A stretch of 64,000 bases of DNA from Elmis aenea. Taxonomy: Eukaryota; Arthropoda; Insecta; Coleoptera; Elmidae. A program made the translations under genes and the position numbers. The stretch is taken from NCBI GenBank assembly GCA_947652605.1, contig OX393577.1, positions 33,979,466 to 34,043,465 of the forward strand, written 5' to 3'. The notes beneath the pieces are model-generated. The model had not been told where the DNA came from. It ran no database searches and worked only from the letters and a program-made list of their open reading frames with translations. This document shows, piece after piece, positions 36,590-48,505 of the stretch (position 1 is the stretch's first letter; the number at the start of each line of letters is the position of its first letter).

Positions 36590-36957
36590 CCTTTTTAATA
36601 AGGTCACAGCCAACTATGACTTCCATTTAAAAAAATGCAAGTTTGTGTTATAACTCGGAAATCGAGCGTATGCTATGAAAATTTCGTTAACATATTTAAA
36701 ATCTACGTAAAAATATCTATAAAAGCCAATTTTTATTTTAGTTCTAGCTCATATGCTTACAGAATTATTCCAGTTTGAAAAAATCGACCTTTTTCAGTTT
36801 TTTCAAAATATTTCAAAAAGTTGATGACGTAGGTCAATATTGAAAATGTCATTAGATTTCTCATTAAATTCTGCACAAATTTGATAATTTAAATGTTTCT
36901 GTATCTTTTATATTAACGGAGTTACCCATACAACAGGTTAGAAAAATTGACACCCTG
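36590..36957. mobile_element. Solo right part of a foldback element
   Basis: Seen: GGTCACAGCCAACTATGACT and CTTCCATTTAAAAAAATGCA resemble the interior of the foldback at 25018-25653. The segment ends CATACAACAGGTTAG and then GACACCCTG, followed by TA. The left terminus was not found, so this is a truncated copy. The same end type occurs at 4193. Confidence 0.55.
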
Positions 36958-36959
36958 TA

Positions 36960-37023
36960 TAGGGGTTTCCTCTCAAAATAACAGAGTAATAGGGGTGCGA
37001 CAGTCAAACTGTATCGCCCGGTG
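36960..37023. mobile_element. Solo end of foldback family C, abutting the previous element
   Basis: Seen: AGGGGTGCGACAGTCAAACT followed by GTATCGCCCGGTG and TA. Near-identical ends occur at 48991-49021 and, in both orientations, at 46233-46746. Only one arm is present here. Confidence 0.55.
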
Positions 37024-37025
37024 TA

Positions 37026-39460
37026 TAGATACTGTTTCAACTTGCTACATAAAAGTTGAGCGACATAAATACAAGGTATATCGAATAATACAAAAATTTG
37101 AATTAAAATGAAAGTATTTAAATTGACATTTTAAAACAACCTAATTTTAATTCATTGATTTCTCTCGTTTTAGGAAAATTTAAATAAAAATATATTTTTT
37201 TTGTGTTTACGGGGTTCTGTTCAATCGCAACTTTTTACCGCTGTATGATGTCGGGGTGTAGCCACTCGTATACAACACTACATAAGAGGTTGTTAAGTAT
37301 TTAGTGCCAGTTCAATGGAACACAGAACATTATGATTATAGTAAGATATTACCACGGTCTAAATCTTATCTTTCGATAGCTGCAGTTCGATAGAAATTTT
37401 CTGTCCTAAATAAGGTTTCTACCCTAATTCCCGTATGCCCATTGTAGACTGTTGCGTGCAGCTTTTTCACGGTACACCGCTCGTCCTCCATCATTCTTAA
37501 TTTTTGTTGATAGTCGATGATCGATAATGTCGACAGCGTCGTAAACGAAAAATCACCGGTGGTTGATCAAATATACTCACATTTTTATTTTAAACCTAAA
37601 ATTTTAACTTTTGTCGGCGTCTTAACTGTTTTGCTTTTTTTTCAAATGGGAAGTATTTTTAGTTTGGATTTGCCAGTCATGATTTGGACTTTTTTCTGCA
37701 AGACCAGAGAAATAGTAAAATTCGATATTTAGTATTAAGAAGCACACGCTATGGAACGTGTCATATAAATACGTTTTTCAATCTTGTTGAGTTGAATCGA
37801 CGTCACTTACTTGTATCGTATTATTTATTAGAACGTGAAAAGCCTTCTAAATCGGTATAAAATAGTTTTTTTTTCAGGTTAGATTAATGATTGTAAGCGA
37901 TTAATCAACAAGGATCCATATTAAGTTTTTAATTAATTTTTGTTATTTTTAATAAATTCAGACACATAAATATGCAAAAATTATATTTTCATGTAAAAGA
38001 GGAGTTATTTTACAATGCACTTGGTAAATCAAAGCTTTTATATTGTAACATTATCCAAACGTTAAAATTACCTATAAGGTTTGTTTCAGCAGTGCATTTT
38101 GTACTAATTCACGCAATGATATATGAACTGGTTTATGCACATGCGTCAATTATGGACTAATATATATATATTTGCGGCTACCGGGACGATTTAACGATAT
38201 GCCTAACTGTAAATGACATTTGTGTCTATTGGGTTCAGAGAAATTTAAGCGTCGCAAGTGTTAAGAAATCATTACTAACATGAGATTGGAAGAGGGAAGC
38301 TTATCTACCAGAAGCCATGTTAGTTGTGAACAGCGCATGCGTGTAAAAATCCAGCGGTAGTTCTTGACTTAGTTCATGTACTGTTTTTACCGCTCCCAAA
38401 TTAGTACATGAATTAATCCGATAACTTCTGGAACAGCCGACTAACCGTTCGATGAACTATCAAAGACCGTACTGGAACGTGAATCGATACTACACAGAAC
38501 TAATCGTTCATCGGATCGTACATAACCTTGCTGGAAGAAACCTTTTGTATTCACTAATTTAAGATTTATTTAAAATTAAATTACATACTTTATTTTTAAT
38601 AAGTGTTATCAGTTTAGTGTTTTTAATTTGATGACGTGTAAATTAAACACATTTTAGGAATGAAAAATAATCCATTATTTTTAACAATTTAAGGTATTTT
38701 TAGTCGTGCTAGGTATATGATTTTTGATTTATATTTTAACGAGACAAAAATCTAATAAGCTGTCTCCATATAATTCAAAAACAGTGTAATTGAAAATGCA
38801 GCAGTACAATATGCTATGTTTATTCAAACCCTCGTTTATATTTTAGGAGACCGACTTATTATACGTTATAGACATCGCCCTTTCTGAGAAGAATTTTCAC
38901 GGTAAGGAATATCGCATGAATAGGTCTGCTATGCCCAAAGCGTTTATAATAGGGAGCATTCCGGTCGTTATTCGCACATTTCGGGAATATTATTGTTTGG
39001 TTAACGTTGCTTCAAGCACACGCATGAATTGTTAAATGTCGTTGTTGTTACGTCTGAATTTTCATTAAACGTCAGTTAGTTATGAACTGCATTTGGCCAC
39101 TAAATGTATCGCTACGCTACAGCGATTTGATTTAATTTTTTGCTTTCAACATGTCGAGAATCGTCAAAAAAGTCAATATTCAAATTTAAAAAGATTTACA
39201 CGTTAACAGATACATGAACATTTCATAATCAATTTTACGATTTCGCTTGCCTCGGAAAGGCGATGTATTAGGTTCATGTGGCAGTTTACAAAAATTTAAA
39301 ATATACAAATTTATTAATCGCATCCCAAGATAGCACGAATGAATTTCTTAATGTGCATTTTGTATATCTTGAGTTAGACAACTCTTTGCAATTATAAAAT
39401 TTCTAATTAAAATTTTAACTTAACATAAATTGATACATATTTTTTTAAGTACACGACGTT
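37026..39460. other. Intron sequence with a GC-richer, non-repetitive block at 38160-38560
   Basis: No gene supported. The block 38160-38560 is less AT-rich and more complex than its surroundings, with no long open frame and no terminal repeats, so a regulatory element is possible. Small frames at 37517-37732 and 37972-38160 have no domain. Confidence 0.35.
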
Positions 39461-39465
39461 TTTAA

Positions 39466-40409
39466 CCCTCCGGGAGTCGCGGTCTAAAAGTTACAGCGTA
39501 GGTCGCGTGTATCTGAGAGATACATGTAGTGCTAATACATGCTAAAATGCAATAAAACTTTTTAAAAAATCTGTAAATGTAAGGTATGATTATTTATATA
39601 TTTATTTACATTTACAGTCGAGAACTTATTAATAAAATATATAAATAATATTTTTTTTTAAACAAAATAACGTAAACATAAACATTGAAAAGAAATAACG
39701 CCAAACAAGTCTTTTTAACAATAATTATCAGAATTTTCAATTGTTGCATTTGTTAAACAATATAATTATGTATTTATTTATTTCCGTTTATAATGTAGAA
39801 CTAAAAAGCATTAATAAATACAATGAATAAAATATTTGCAACATAATAACAGAAAATATAATTATTAAAATATTTATAACAAAATAACGCAAACATAAAT
39901 ATTAAAAAAAAACAACGCCAAAAAAGTCTCTTTTAACATTGATTAATCAGAATTTGTAATTGTTGAATTTCTTCTCTTGGAATATAAGTATTGTTCAGAG
40001 TCCGTATCTTCTAAACGAAATTCAACAGAATCATTATCTTCTAAATCACATCTAACATTCTCATTCTCATCATCGGATTCGAGTAACATTCGCTGAAGTT
40101 CTTCAACATCTAATGAATTATCTAACCGATATATTTTTTTCAGCCATTTTCAACGGTAAATTAAATAAACAACCAACGCTGACGCCGGAGGTCGCGGTAT
40201 CTCTCAGATACAATTTAGTGTGGACTGTCACAAATCTTTATAAAACACGAGATATTGTAAAACTGCTGACATAAACAATACGGCATATCACTAGTAATAG
40301 ACCAATGCACAGCTAGTCAGGTGGTTAAAGGTATACACTCAATAGTTGTAAAAATATTCAAGAATAAACTTGCCATGTATCTGTCAGATCAGGCGCGACC
40401 TCCCGAGGG
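39466..40409 (-). mobile_element. piggyBac-like element with TTAA duplications
   Basis: Seen: TTAA at 39462-39465 and 40410-40413 flank CCCTCCGGGAGTCGCG and its near inverse, from CCCTCGGGAGGTCGCG. ATCTGAGAGATACATG-like subterminal repeats recur near 39510, 40195 and 40380. Exact TTAA targets are diagnostic of piggyBac. The element is about 940 bp, far shorter than an autonomous copy, and keeps only the start of the transposase. Confidence 0.85.
39943..40147 (-). pseudogene. piggyBac transposase N-terminal remnant
   Basis: Seen: the minus-strand ATG at 40147 (MAEKN) runs into a stop after nine codons. The +1 frame, from CTG at 40143, is open: LKKIYRLDNSLDVEELQRML, then LESDDENENVRCDLEDNDSV and EFRLEDTDSEQYL, to a stop at 39943. 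Known: piggyBac transposases start with a short lead and a long Asp/Glu-rich region of this kind, before the catalytic domain. A one-base shift just after the start codon and loss of the catalytic part make it dead. Confidence 0.65.
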
Positions 40410-40415
40410 TTAAGA

Positions 40416-43400
40416 AAAGTTAAATAAAATTGTTGTAATATAATATAAAACTGTATAAACCCTAACATAGACCTTAATATGCACTAAATCTCTGCATAAA
40501 GTAAATATTTTAATCTATGGCTGTTTTTTTTTGTAATTTTGGATTAACGTCCATACTCAAACACCCCTTAAGTCAGTTATTATTATGGTTATCAACTGGA
40601 TGCACGCGCTTTGTACTATACTTTTTCTACGACCACCAATGTAAATGACACCGTACAGCCTGCATGCATAGTAAGTGAATCCTTATGCACGGTAAGCAAA
40701 ACGCACACTTGTCTAGAAATGTCAAAGTAGACTTTGTCAAAATTGACAACGTAATTACATGAGTATAGTTGCCAAAAAACCGTTAAAATCGTAGGTATTA
40801 TGTGTTCGTAGAAAAAGTAAGCTACATAACACGAGTTGTAAAGCAATTACGCACTCGTGGAAATAAATAATATAATAAATAACTTTTCCACTCGTGCGTA
40901 ATAATATTATTTATATTATGCATATTATGCTTCTTACAACACTTGTTATGTAATATACTATTATAGTGCTCTATCCTCTATTAATAACAAACGCATAAAA
41001 TGTACAATTATAACTAACGTCTGGCGCATACAAACACAGTCGAAACGTGTTCAGGGAGCTTTAAAACGCGTTAAAATCTTGAATTCGAAACTTTTCGCGA
41101 GCAGCAATGTGGAATGTAATTACAAAAAACGATTTTATTGAAACACATGACGAATGGATTTCAAAAATATGATGAAACTAGCAATCGTGATAATTGCACC
41201 TTTATGACAAAGCACTCTTGGTTATTAATTTCAAAATGTTTCATATGACTAAAAATACCAAAAATAATAGCTATCAGCGTTCAAAATGAAGCTCAAGTCT
41301 ATTAATGGTTAATTTATAAATATAACAACACAAATTTCCATAATAGAACTTACACGTGATACTACTATTAGTCGCCGCGCCGGTAAGTAGAACGAACACT
41401 GAAAGGTGAAAAATGTCATTTAAGAGCCATAAAGTGATTTTGATCATAGTCAAAGTTGGTGAAAGGTTGATGGAGATCTGTAATGATGATGAATATTTTG
41501 CACATAATATATTTAACTGGTGCCGTATTAGTAAAACAAGATTTATTAAATCGTTTTCCGCTTTTTGCAGTAAATAAACAAGCCCGAAAAATATTTTAGA
41601 AGGATTTTTGACAAAATGTTTTAACACGAGCTGCTTTTTTATTTAATTTTTTTCACAAGAAACAATTTTGGCATCACTTACTGTTGCGTCTTTGCCTGCT
41701 TCGGTATTACCTTATTTACTTAATGCTTCTGGCAGTCCGTTTTCACGATGGCCCATAGGTAGACAGCCCTACCGTTTACTTTTATTCCTTTAAGGATATT
41801 TTATGTTGAATTAGGCCAACAATTAAAATTTAATTTCAAATAGGACTTATGTATCAGTATGTACCTATCAGTTTATTTCGCGTGTCATTTTTCAGCCCAA
41901 CAAAATTGGGATCATTTACGACAAAATTAGCATTCTTAACGACAAAATATGTATTCTAAGGGGAAAGAAATTTAAGTGAATGATAAAATATTGGTTGTAA
42001 CCTTGTAACAGCAAAAAAATCAAGTAAATAAAAAAAAGTAAATGACAAAAAACAAGGGTCAGGTCAAAGGTTGGTGATTAATTTAAAAATTTAATAAACA
42101 TACCCTAATTTTCATTATTTATTTAAAAAGATTTTAATTTGACCTTTAAGCTGGTCCACTATTACTGACCAAATGAATGAGGGTCAGGTTTAAAGCTGGT
42201 TAAAGCTTTTTCCAATGAAATGTATTCGGTAATAGTATGTGCTATAATTAATATGTTTTAATTGTTCACAATTATATGTAATTTATACTTTTTTGTTTGA
42301 CATTATTTATGGCGTTGTATATGATTTTGTGATATTTCTTGCAATAAATCAATATACTCAGGTATAGGTACTGCATACATTTAAATCTGAATTTGTATCC
42401 TACTTTTTATTCAGGATATTGACTGAGAGTATCTTACACAGGACTTTACCGTACAAAATTAAGTGGTTGCAAATATTGGCTCCCCTGACGCCAAAAGTGT
42501 TATTATAAAAGTTGTTCAAAATCAAAAATTACGTAAGATTCTTCACTTGCATTTTTAATTTGGTTAGCTTTATCGCTTCCTTTAGGAAAACTTAAAAAAC
42601 ATCGCGGTAGTCTGGTTTCCTATAATTTTATGCGACTTAACAATATGCATCTTAAAATGAGGGTTTTTATAGCAGAATTATTCTTCGGATCCATATTTTA
42701 AATGCTCGAAGTAGTGCATTATTACCAAATTTTTTTTTAATGAAAATTGAAAAAATGTTTTTTTTTAATGCGTCAACTTAATAACTTTCTTATTTATTAT
42801 TGTATCTCTGCAATTTATTTTAGAAATGATTTTCTTTGAATGACCGAGTCGAACTGTGTGAAAAAGTATTCTTTACGAGATTAATTAACTCCGTCAAATA
42901 AACTTAAAGTTCAAATGTTACATCATAACTTTTTTTATTTTTATAAATATATCGCTACTATATCGAGACGAAATTGTAGTAATACATAAACGAAGTTTTT
43001 GCAACAAACAGAACTCAGATTTCAAATGTAATAGTAGAAAAGTGAAAATAACTTTTAAACATTTAGGTACAATGCCGCGAATTTTTTTAAGTTTTCGCAA
43101 ACTTTCGCATTTTGGTCGTGTTTCATTTGTCGTTTGATATACTAATTTTATCAGGATATATTCCCCGTTTGTTTTTGTAGTATATTTTTTAACGTCATTT
43201 AATATCAGTAAAGCAGTACTTTTATTACAATTTATTATTATTTTTTAGTGATATAGAATCCTATCGTATATATTTACTACAGTTAGTAAACGGAAAATGT
43301 ATTTATTAAAGGTCCACATCGATTTGACAGAAAGGTAAAGTATTTTATTATTTGTTAAAATGGCACCTGATGCGGTAATAAATATTTATCGCGTAGAAGT

Positions 43401-44380
43401 AACTGCATCAGGGAACGAAATTGTTTTAGTGATAATAACCTAAAATAGAATTTATTGACAAACGAGAGAGTCGGTTGATTTTACATTATTCAGTGACAGC
43501 CTGCTGTAGCTAATCCAACTGGTGATTTATACGGAATGGAAAGATAAAACATAGTCATCAGTCGATAACAATATTTTTCAATGGAATATTATTTTAGTCA
43601 CGTAAACGAAATAGATAGCATAAAACCACCGGTTTTATGACAAATTATATATAAATTCTTTATTCCACGGCAATCGCTAAGGAGCACGGTCATATATTAC
43701 CTACGGGATGGTACTACTTGGTACGATGATTGTCGACCAACGAAGATGAAGACCGCGCATAACCAGCACGTGAATTCAACACAACCGACAATGATTGATG
43801 TTTGTGTGCCAGCCGGGGTATTTTTCTTCCCTATTATGCTATGTAAATACGCTCATTTGCCACATCAGAGGCTGGCGGAGCATCTGGCCGACCGCTGCTA
43901 GCTAATCCTTACTAATCGTTGTTTAGACGTGATTTGATTATTTAATCGTATACCACCTGTGGTTCACGACATGCCCGTCATTTCGCAGTTAGTACTAACT
44001 TATTACAAACTTAACCTTTATTTATAAGAATCGTTAACGGAAAAATCGTTTTAAATTATATTTATCTCTTCATCTAATTGCAATATTTATTTCCTCAAAT
44101 TACAACACGAAATTTTTACTCGAAACAATTGGATCAAATTTAATCAAATTTTTCATGACGGTGTCGTATAAACGTGTCATGAAAATGCTATTACTGACGC
44201 AAAATTTGTAATATAATTTAAAATTCTAGAAGTATTTATCTTGCTTTAGCCTAAAATATGGTCTTTAGAATTGAAAATACTATTGTCACCCTGAATTAAA
44301 TCATTGACTTGGTTAACAACATTTTTAAAATCAAAATCAATCTCCGTTAATTAAGATTTCAAACAAAATACGATTATCAC
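40416..44380. other. Intron sequence; hairpin at 40.8 kb and GC-richer block at 43.7 kb
   Basis: Apart from the hairpin at 40818-40966, nothing has element ends. 43660-43990 is a comparatively GC-rich, non-repetitive block (around CAGCCGGGGTATTTTTC and GGCTGGCGGAGCATCTGG) without a long frame or splice-site pattern that I trust. Frames at 40616-40846, 41274-41627 and 42918-43100 show no domain. Confidence 0.35.
40818..40966. repeat. Hairpin MITE (CATAACACGAGTTGTAA)
   Basis: Seen: GCTACATAACACGAGTTGTA with TTACGCACTCGTGG on the left is mirrored by CCACTCGTGCGTAA and TACAACACTTGTTATGTA on the right, with an AT-rich loop between. Imperfect arms; no clear target duplication. Confidence 0.55.
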
Positions 44381-44413
44381 CAGCATTTAACCCTTTCGCC
44401 TTATCCGCTAGAA

Positions 44414-45331
44414 CAGGCGTTCCCAAACTTTTTAATTGGAGGACCGCATGGCGGCATTGAGAGTGTTAAGTGGGCCGGATAAAAAAATATTAATTTTTTA
44501 TTAACATTAAATAACTTTATAAGTTTAAGTTATAAGTTACAACTAAACAAATGGAATTCTCTTAACAATAAAATAAAGTCAATATACTCAACAAATAAAA
44601 TATGTAATTAAAAAAAAAAAACAATTAAACAAAAAGGTATTGTCAAAACTCTATTTATCATGATCGTTAAGTATGTATTAAAATAGTGCTAATGAAAACT
44701 TTGTAATTGTTTCTTTGAAGTCTAATTAAATCAAACTTGAAACGCTTATTTAAAAAAAATACATACCTATGACCGTCTATTAGTTTTGAGAGGATTTTTT
44801 ATTAAATATGTTTCTGTCTCAACAATGATTGTTTGCAGATGTTAGTATTGCCTAAGGCGGCAAATCATTTATCTTGCGAAATGTTCTATGTTACTAAATT
44901 TATTTTCTAGCAACAAAGAATAAAACTTATACCTATCAACTTTTTACTGTTGAATAATGATTTCTCCGTAATGATTGCAAAGCTACCAATTCGTAGGTTG
45001 AAGTTATTTTGTTACTTAGGCCTAGCACACACAGAGCGTTTTCTGTCGCGCGACTTAAGTCGCGCGTTTGTGAAGTACTAGCAATTGCATGTACGCGTAC
45101 ACACATACGACGACCAAAGTCGCGCGACTACGTGTGTACGCGTACATGCAATTGCTAGTACTCCAACAAACGCGCGACTCGAGTCGCGCGACAGAAAATG
45201 CTTGGTGTGTGTGAGGCCTTAAAATTGCCAAGAATTATGTTTGTAGGTATTTTGTTTGTGAGTATTATGTTTTTTTAAACAGCCGCGGGCCGGATGAAAA
45301 CCCTTCGTGGGCCGTATCATGGGGACTTCTG
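44414..45331. mobile_element. Non-autonomous hAT element nested in the piggyBac-like element
   Basis: Seen: CAGGCGTTCCCAAACTTTTT at the left and, inverted at the right, CAGAAGTCCCCATGATACGG. GGGCCGGAT lies inside both ends. The flanks are CGCTAGAA (44406-44413) and CGCTAAAA (45332-45339), seven of eight identical. No transposase. It contains the hairpin at 45019-45218. Confidence 0.8.
45019..45218. mobile_element. 200-bp GC-rich hairpin MITE, TTA target duplication
   Basis: Seen: GGCCTAGCACACACAGAGCG against the inverse of GGCCTCACACACACCAAGC, flanked by TTA at 45016-45018 and 45219-45221. The arms (about 95 bases) are nearly perfect and include GTACTAGCAATTGCATGTAC. The motif GTCGCGCGAC recurs as palindromic pairs near both ends and in the loop, perhaps as protein-binding sites. 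The 3-bp TTA target suggests PIF/Harbinger. It lies inside a hAT inside a piggyBac-like element. Confidence 0.85.
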
Positions 45332-45440
45332 CGCTAAAACGTCTTCGCCGAAGGAGACGCTCTCTCTGCTAGAATACGTTGCTGAACGAAACGCCGTCCC
45401 GCTAAAACATTCCCATTGAACGAGACGACGGACGCGTCAA
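45332..45440. repeat. About 34-bp degenerate tandem repeats in the piggyBac-like element
   Basis: Seen: three units begin GCTAAAACGTCTTCGCCGAA, GCTAGAATACGTTGCTGAAC and GCTAAAACATTCCCATTGAA, each followed by a GAGACG/GAAACG motif. The first unit was cut by the hAT at its start. Arrays like this near element ends often bind transposase. Confidence 0.5.
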
Positions 45441-46232
45441 AAGTGCTACGGTGTGCTCACTCGTAGATAGCGACGGGTATCTAATTTTAACTAGGTAATA
45501 GTTAAACAGAGCACAAAAATCGTGTTACATGAATTGGTTTGAAAACTAAATATCGAATGCATTGTTGTTTACGATAAATAATACACTTAGCAGTACAATC
45601 TAAAAATTCCGCCATGTCCTGTGAATCCCACAGAAACATTTTACCGTATTTATTATGTCTCAAATACGTTTGTCGATGTACAGTAGTTTTGAGCACTGAA
45701 AACTTTTATTTTACGAAAGTAAAGTGATGTATTGTAGTGTACAATTCCTGTTTTCTAAAAATATATTGAATTAGGGCAAAAATAGTAATAAATAATAAAA
45801 CAGCAAAATTAAGTAGATAATAGAAACTGCTGTGTTTGGATGCGTAACGCCGCAATCATTACCTACGCCCAGATGGTCAAACATATGCCCTTCTTTAAAA
45901 TTTTTAATAATTCGTGTAAGCAATTCATGAACGTTAATATTTCAGTGACTGATAATATACAAAACCTTGCTATACATATATTTGTTTCAAAAACTACTCT
46001 TTTACATTAACAACAAGTTTTGTATTTAATTTATGGTTTGCATTTTATTCCTAGGTGTGGGAATGTTCGTTTTGTAAGTATTTTCAATATATTTTAAGAA
46101 TTTTTACCTAATGACTTGTGCAATATGTGACAATATATCGAAACCGCAAGTTTAGAATAAATGTGCGGAGTTTCGAGTCGCCCGTCGTAGCGAAAGGGTT
46201 AATTTATCTTGTTAAAAATTAGACTGATTATA

Positions 46233-46746
46233 CCGTGTGACTCGGTTTGACGTCGCACCTCTATAACTTTGTTGTTGTTGAAGTAAATCGCATAAAATCC
46301 TCTATTAAATGACTATAAAATGTTTTTCTACATTAAATATATCAGACCGGCGACAGTCAACTTTTTATTTCCTAAATAACGTAGCATACTTTTTAAAACT
46401 TATTTTGACAAAAAATGTAATTCCAAACCTGAATATCTTATAAAAAATTAACATACATAGAAAAATGTTTGTAAAAATGAATTTTAAAGTTATTTATTGT
46501 GTATGTTAATTTTTTCATTGCATGATCGGATTTGGAATTAAATTCTGTCAGATTGAATAAAAAACTATGCTGTGTAATTAAAAAAATGGTTGTCTATCGC
46601 CAGTCTGATTTATTTCATCGAAGAAAAACGTTTTAACGTCATTTTGTAAAAAATTTCCCACGATTTACAAAAGTATGAAATTTATAGAGGTTTGCCCTTA
46701 AAATACCAAAATTATAGGGCAACAACAGTCAAACTAAATCACTCAG
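46233..46746. mobile_element. Foldback family C, both ends, TA duplication
   Basis: Seen: CCGTGTGACTCGGTTTGACG at 46233 and the inverse of CTGAGTGATTTAGTTTGAC at 46746, flanked by TA. Long, diverged arms share GCATAAAATCCTC-like and AAAAACGTTTTAACG blocks. Solo ends of the family lie at 36960-37023 and 48830-49021. Confidence 0.65.
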
Positions 46747-46749
46747 TAT

Positions 46750-48030
46750 AAAACTATAACTATGGTACTTTAATTTTTAGTTTCTTATTTTGAATAAAAA
46801 ACAAAAATATTCTCATGGTTGTCGTGTGATATGAATAAAAACTGATAATATATACTGAGATTTTTTTTTGTGAAACCAAAACGACAAATACAATTAGCAA
46901 TAGAGAGAGTTAACAAAATGCCAAAGGTTGTAAAAAGTTTAAAGTATCTTTTAATTATTAATTTAATATTAGCCAAATATATTCTGCGATCAGTTTCTTA
47001 TTACAGGTCAGTTGGTTGTTGCAGACCGTAGATATTATGTTGGTTTTATGTACCTACAAATGTTTAATACAGTAAACTTTTCACATAAAGAATACCTTTT
47101 TTTTTGATTCTGTATTATTAGCAAAACACCGTTTTTTAGTATAAAACGAAATGATTTAGTAGAAGTAATTTGCCAATTAAAACTCCTTATGCATGTATTG
47201 ATGATATACCTCCTAGTAAAACAATATTTGTTACCAAATTAATATAAACTGTTTAAAAAAAGTTAAAAGTGTTTTTTGATTAAATATTTAATAGCGTAGT
47301 AGAAGTAGAAGTTCTTGTATATTAATTTTAAGGGCGTGACGGAGGTATTCAATTTATTACTTAGTTATTTCTATTTATGTATGCATTAGCTCTATGATTC
47401 GTGAGTCTGAACCATTTTACGAAGGTATAATTTGGTAGCCCTCGCTAACATTGCATGACAAAATATGAAAGGATGACGGTTATGTAACACATTTCGCTGC
47501 TATTGTAGGTTCGTTCCACACGACGTTATTGTTAATATACTGAAACGACACGAATCTATTAAAAAGGTGCACTAAGTATGGTTATCGTTTACGAAATATT
47601 TTTCACTTACCATGTTGAGGCAATATAGGTACATATAGTTTTAAAGAATATTACTATTTAAAAATTAGACTTCCAAACACAGTTGTCCTCTATTTGTAAC
47701 TGCTTTTCTTTAGCTATTTGTAACTGCTTTTCTTTAATTTTTTATGTCGACGTTTATTATTTGTTTTTATTTTTATTAAAAATTAATTTTTAATACATTT
47801 CCATTGATAGTTATAGTATAATTTTTAAGATTTGATCGTTTTTTGTTATGTTAAATAGACTGTTTGTTATAATTTTAATAAACTTTGAACTGATTTTTCT
47901 CTAAAATTTTCTTATGTATGCATACTTTTTTAATACATGGTCGTATTCAGAATTAAATTCTCTATCCGAATCAACAAAAACATGTATAGTCTATTATGAA
48001 ATCAAAAAAAAAACAGTTGCCTATCGCGGA
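46750..48030. other. AT-rich intron sequence without recognised features
   Basis: No gene or element ends seen. TAACTGCTTTTCTTTA is repeated in tandem at about 47698-47737. Confidence 0.35.
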
Positions 48031-48048
48031 TTTGACATACGTGGTCTG

Positions 48049-48505
48049 TCCAGGGCCGTTCACATAAAATTCGGGCCCTGGGGAAACAATAAACAACGGG
48101 CCCCCCTTTCCTCTAAAAAAAAAAAGGTTTAAATTTAAGACTCGCATTTTGATATACAGGGTGGTCTACGAAGAAGGGCCACTATTGCAATGTTGTAAAC
48201 GGTAAGAGCTACAAAGAAGTTTAAATTAGTCAAATTGACAAATATTGAAACAAATGAATTCTTTTATTTTACAGTGCGTAAAAAATCTACAACTTTTTTA
48301 CCAAAAATGTTTTTGTTATTAACGATTTAAAAAAAAATGCCTATTTTGATTTTTGTTTATTATTTAGCGTGCCATGGAACTTTTTTAAAACATTGCATTA
48401 CTGAATAGGTTTCAGAAAAAGGAACAATTTGTCTAATTTAAAGTTCTTTGTAGCTCTTACCGTTAACGAGATCCCAATAGTGGCCCTTCTATGTGTACCA
48501 CCCTG
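48049..48505. mobile_element. hAT-like end followed by a complete 349-bp foldback
   Basis: Seen: CAGGGCCGTTCACATAAAAT with GGGCCCTGGGG (48049 onward) has the look of a hAT terminus, with no partner found. The foldback runs 48157-48505: CAGGGTGGTCTACGAAGAAG mirrors the end, and GTAAGAGCTACAAAGAA occurs in both arms, with TA duplications. The frame at 47914-48132 crosses the hAT-like end and is not a gene. Confidence 0.6.

Larger units (their letters stand above)
44391..46198. mobile_element. piggyBac-like element containing a hAT insertion
   Basis: Seen: TTAA at 44387-44390 and 46199-46202 flank CCCTTTCGC and its inverse GCGAAAGGG. Without the hAT at 44414-45331 the element would be about 890 bp. 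Only about 9 bp of the ends match exactly, but TTAA on both sides and the CCCTTTCGC form support piggyBac. A 64-codon minus frame at 45502-45696 is inside it, but I cannot tie it to a piggyBac transposase. Confidence 0.65.

Noticed and set aside
41274..41627. 117-codon minus-strand frame
   Set aside because: No domain, no splice context, and a composition expected from AT-rich sequence.
42050..42080. GGTCAGGTCAAAGGTTGG, similar to a nuclear-receptor direct repeat
   Set aside because: A single short match in 64 kb is expected by chance, with no conservation evidence.
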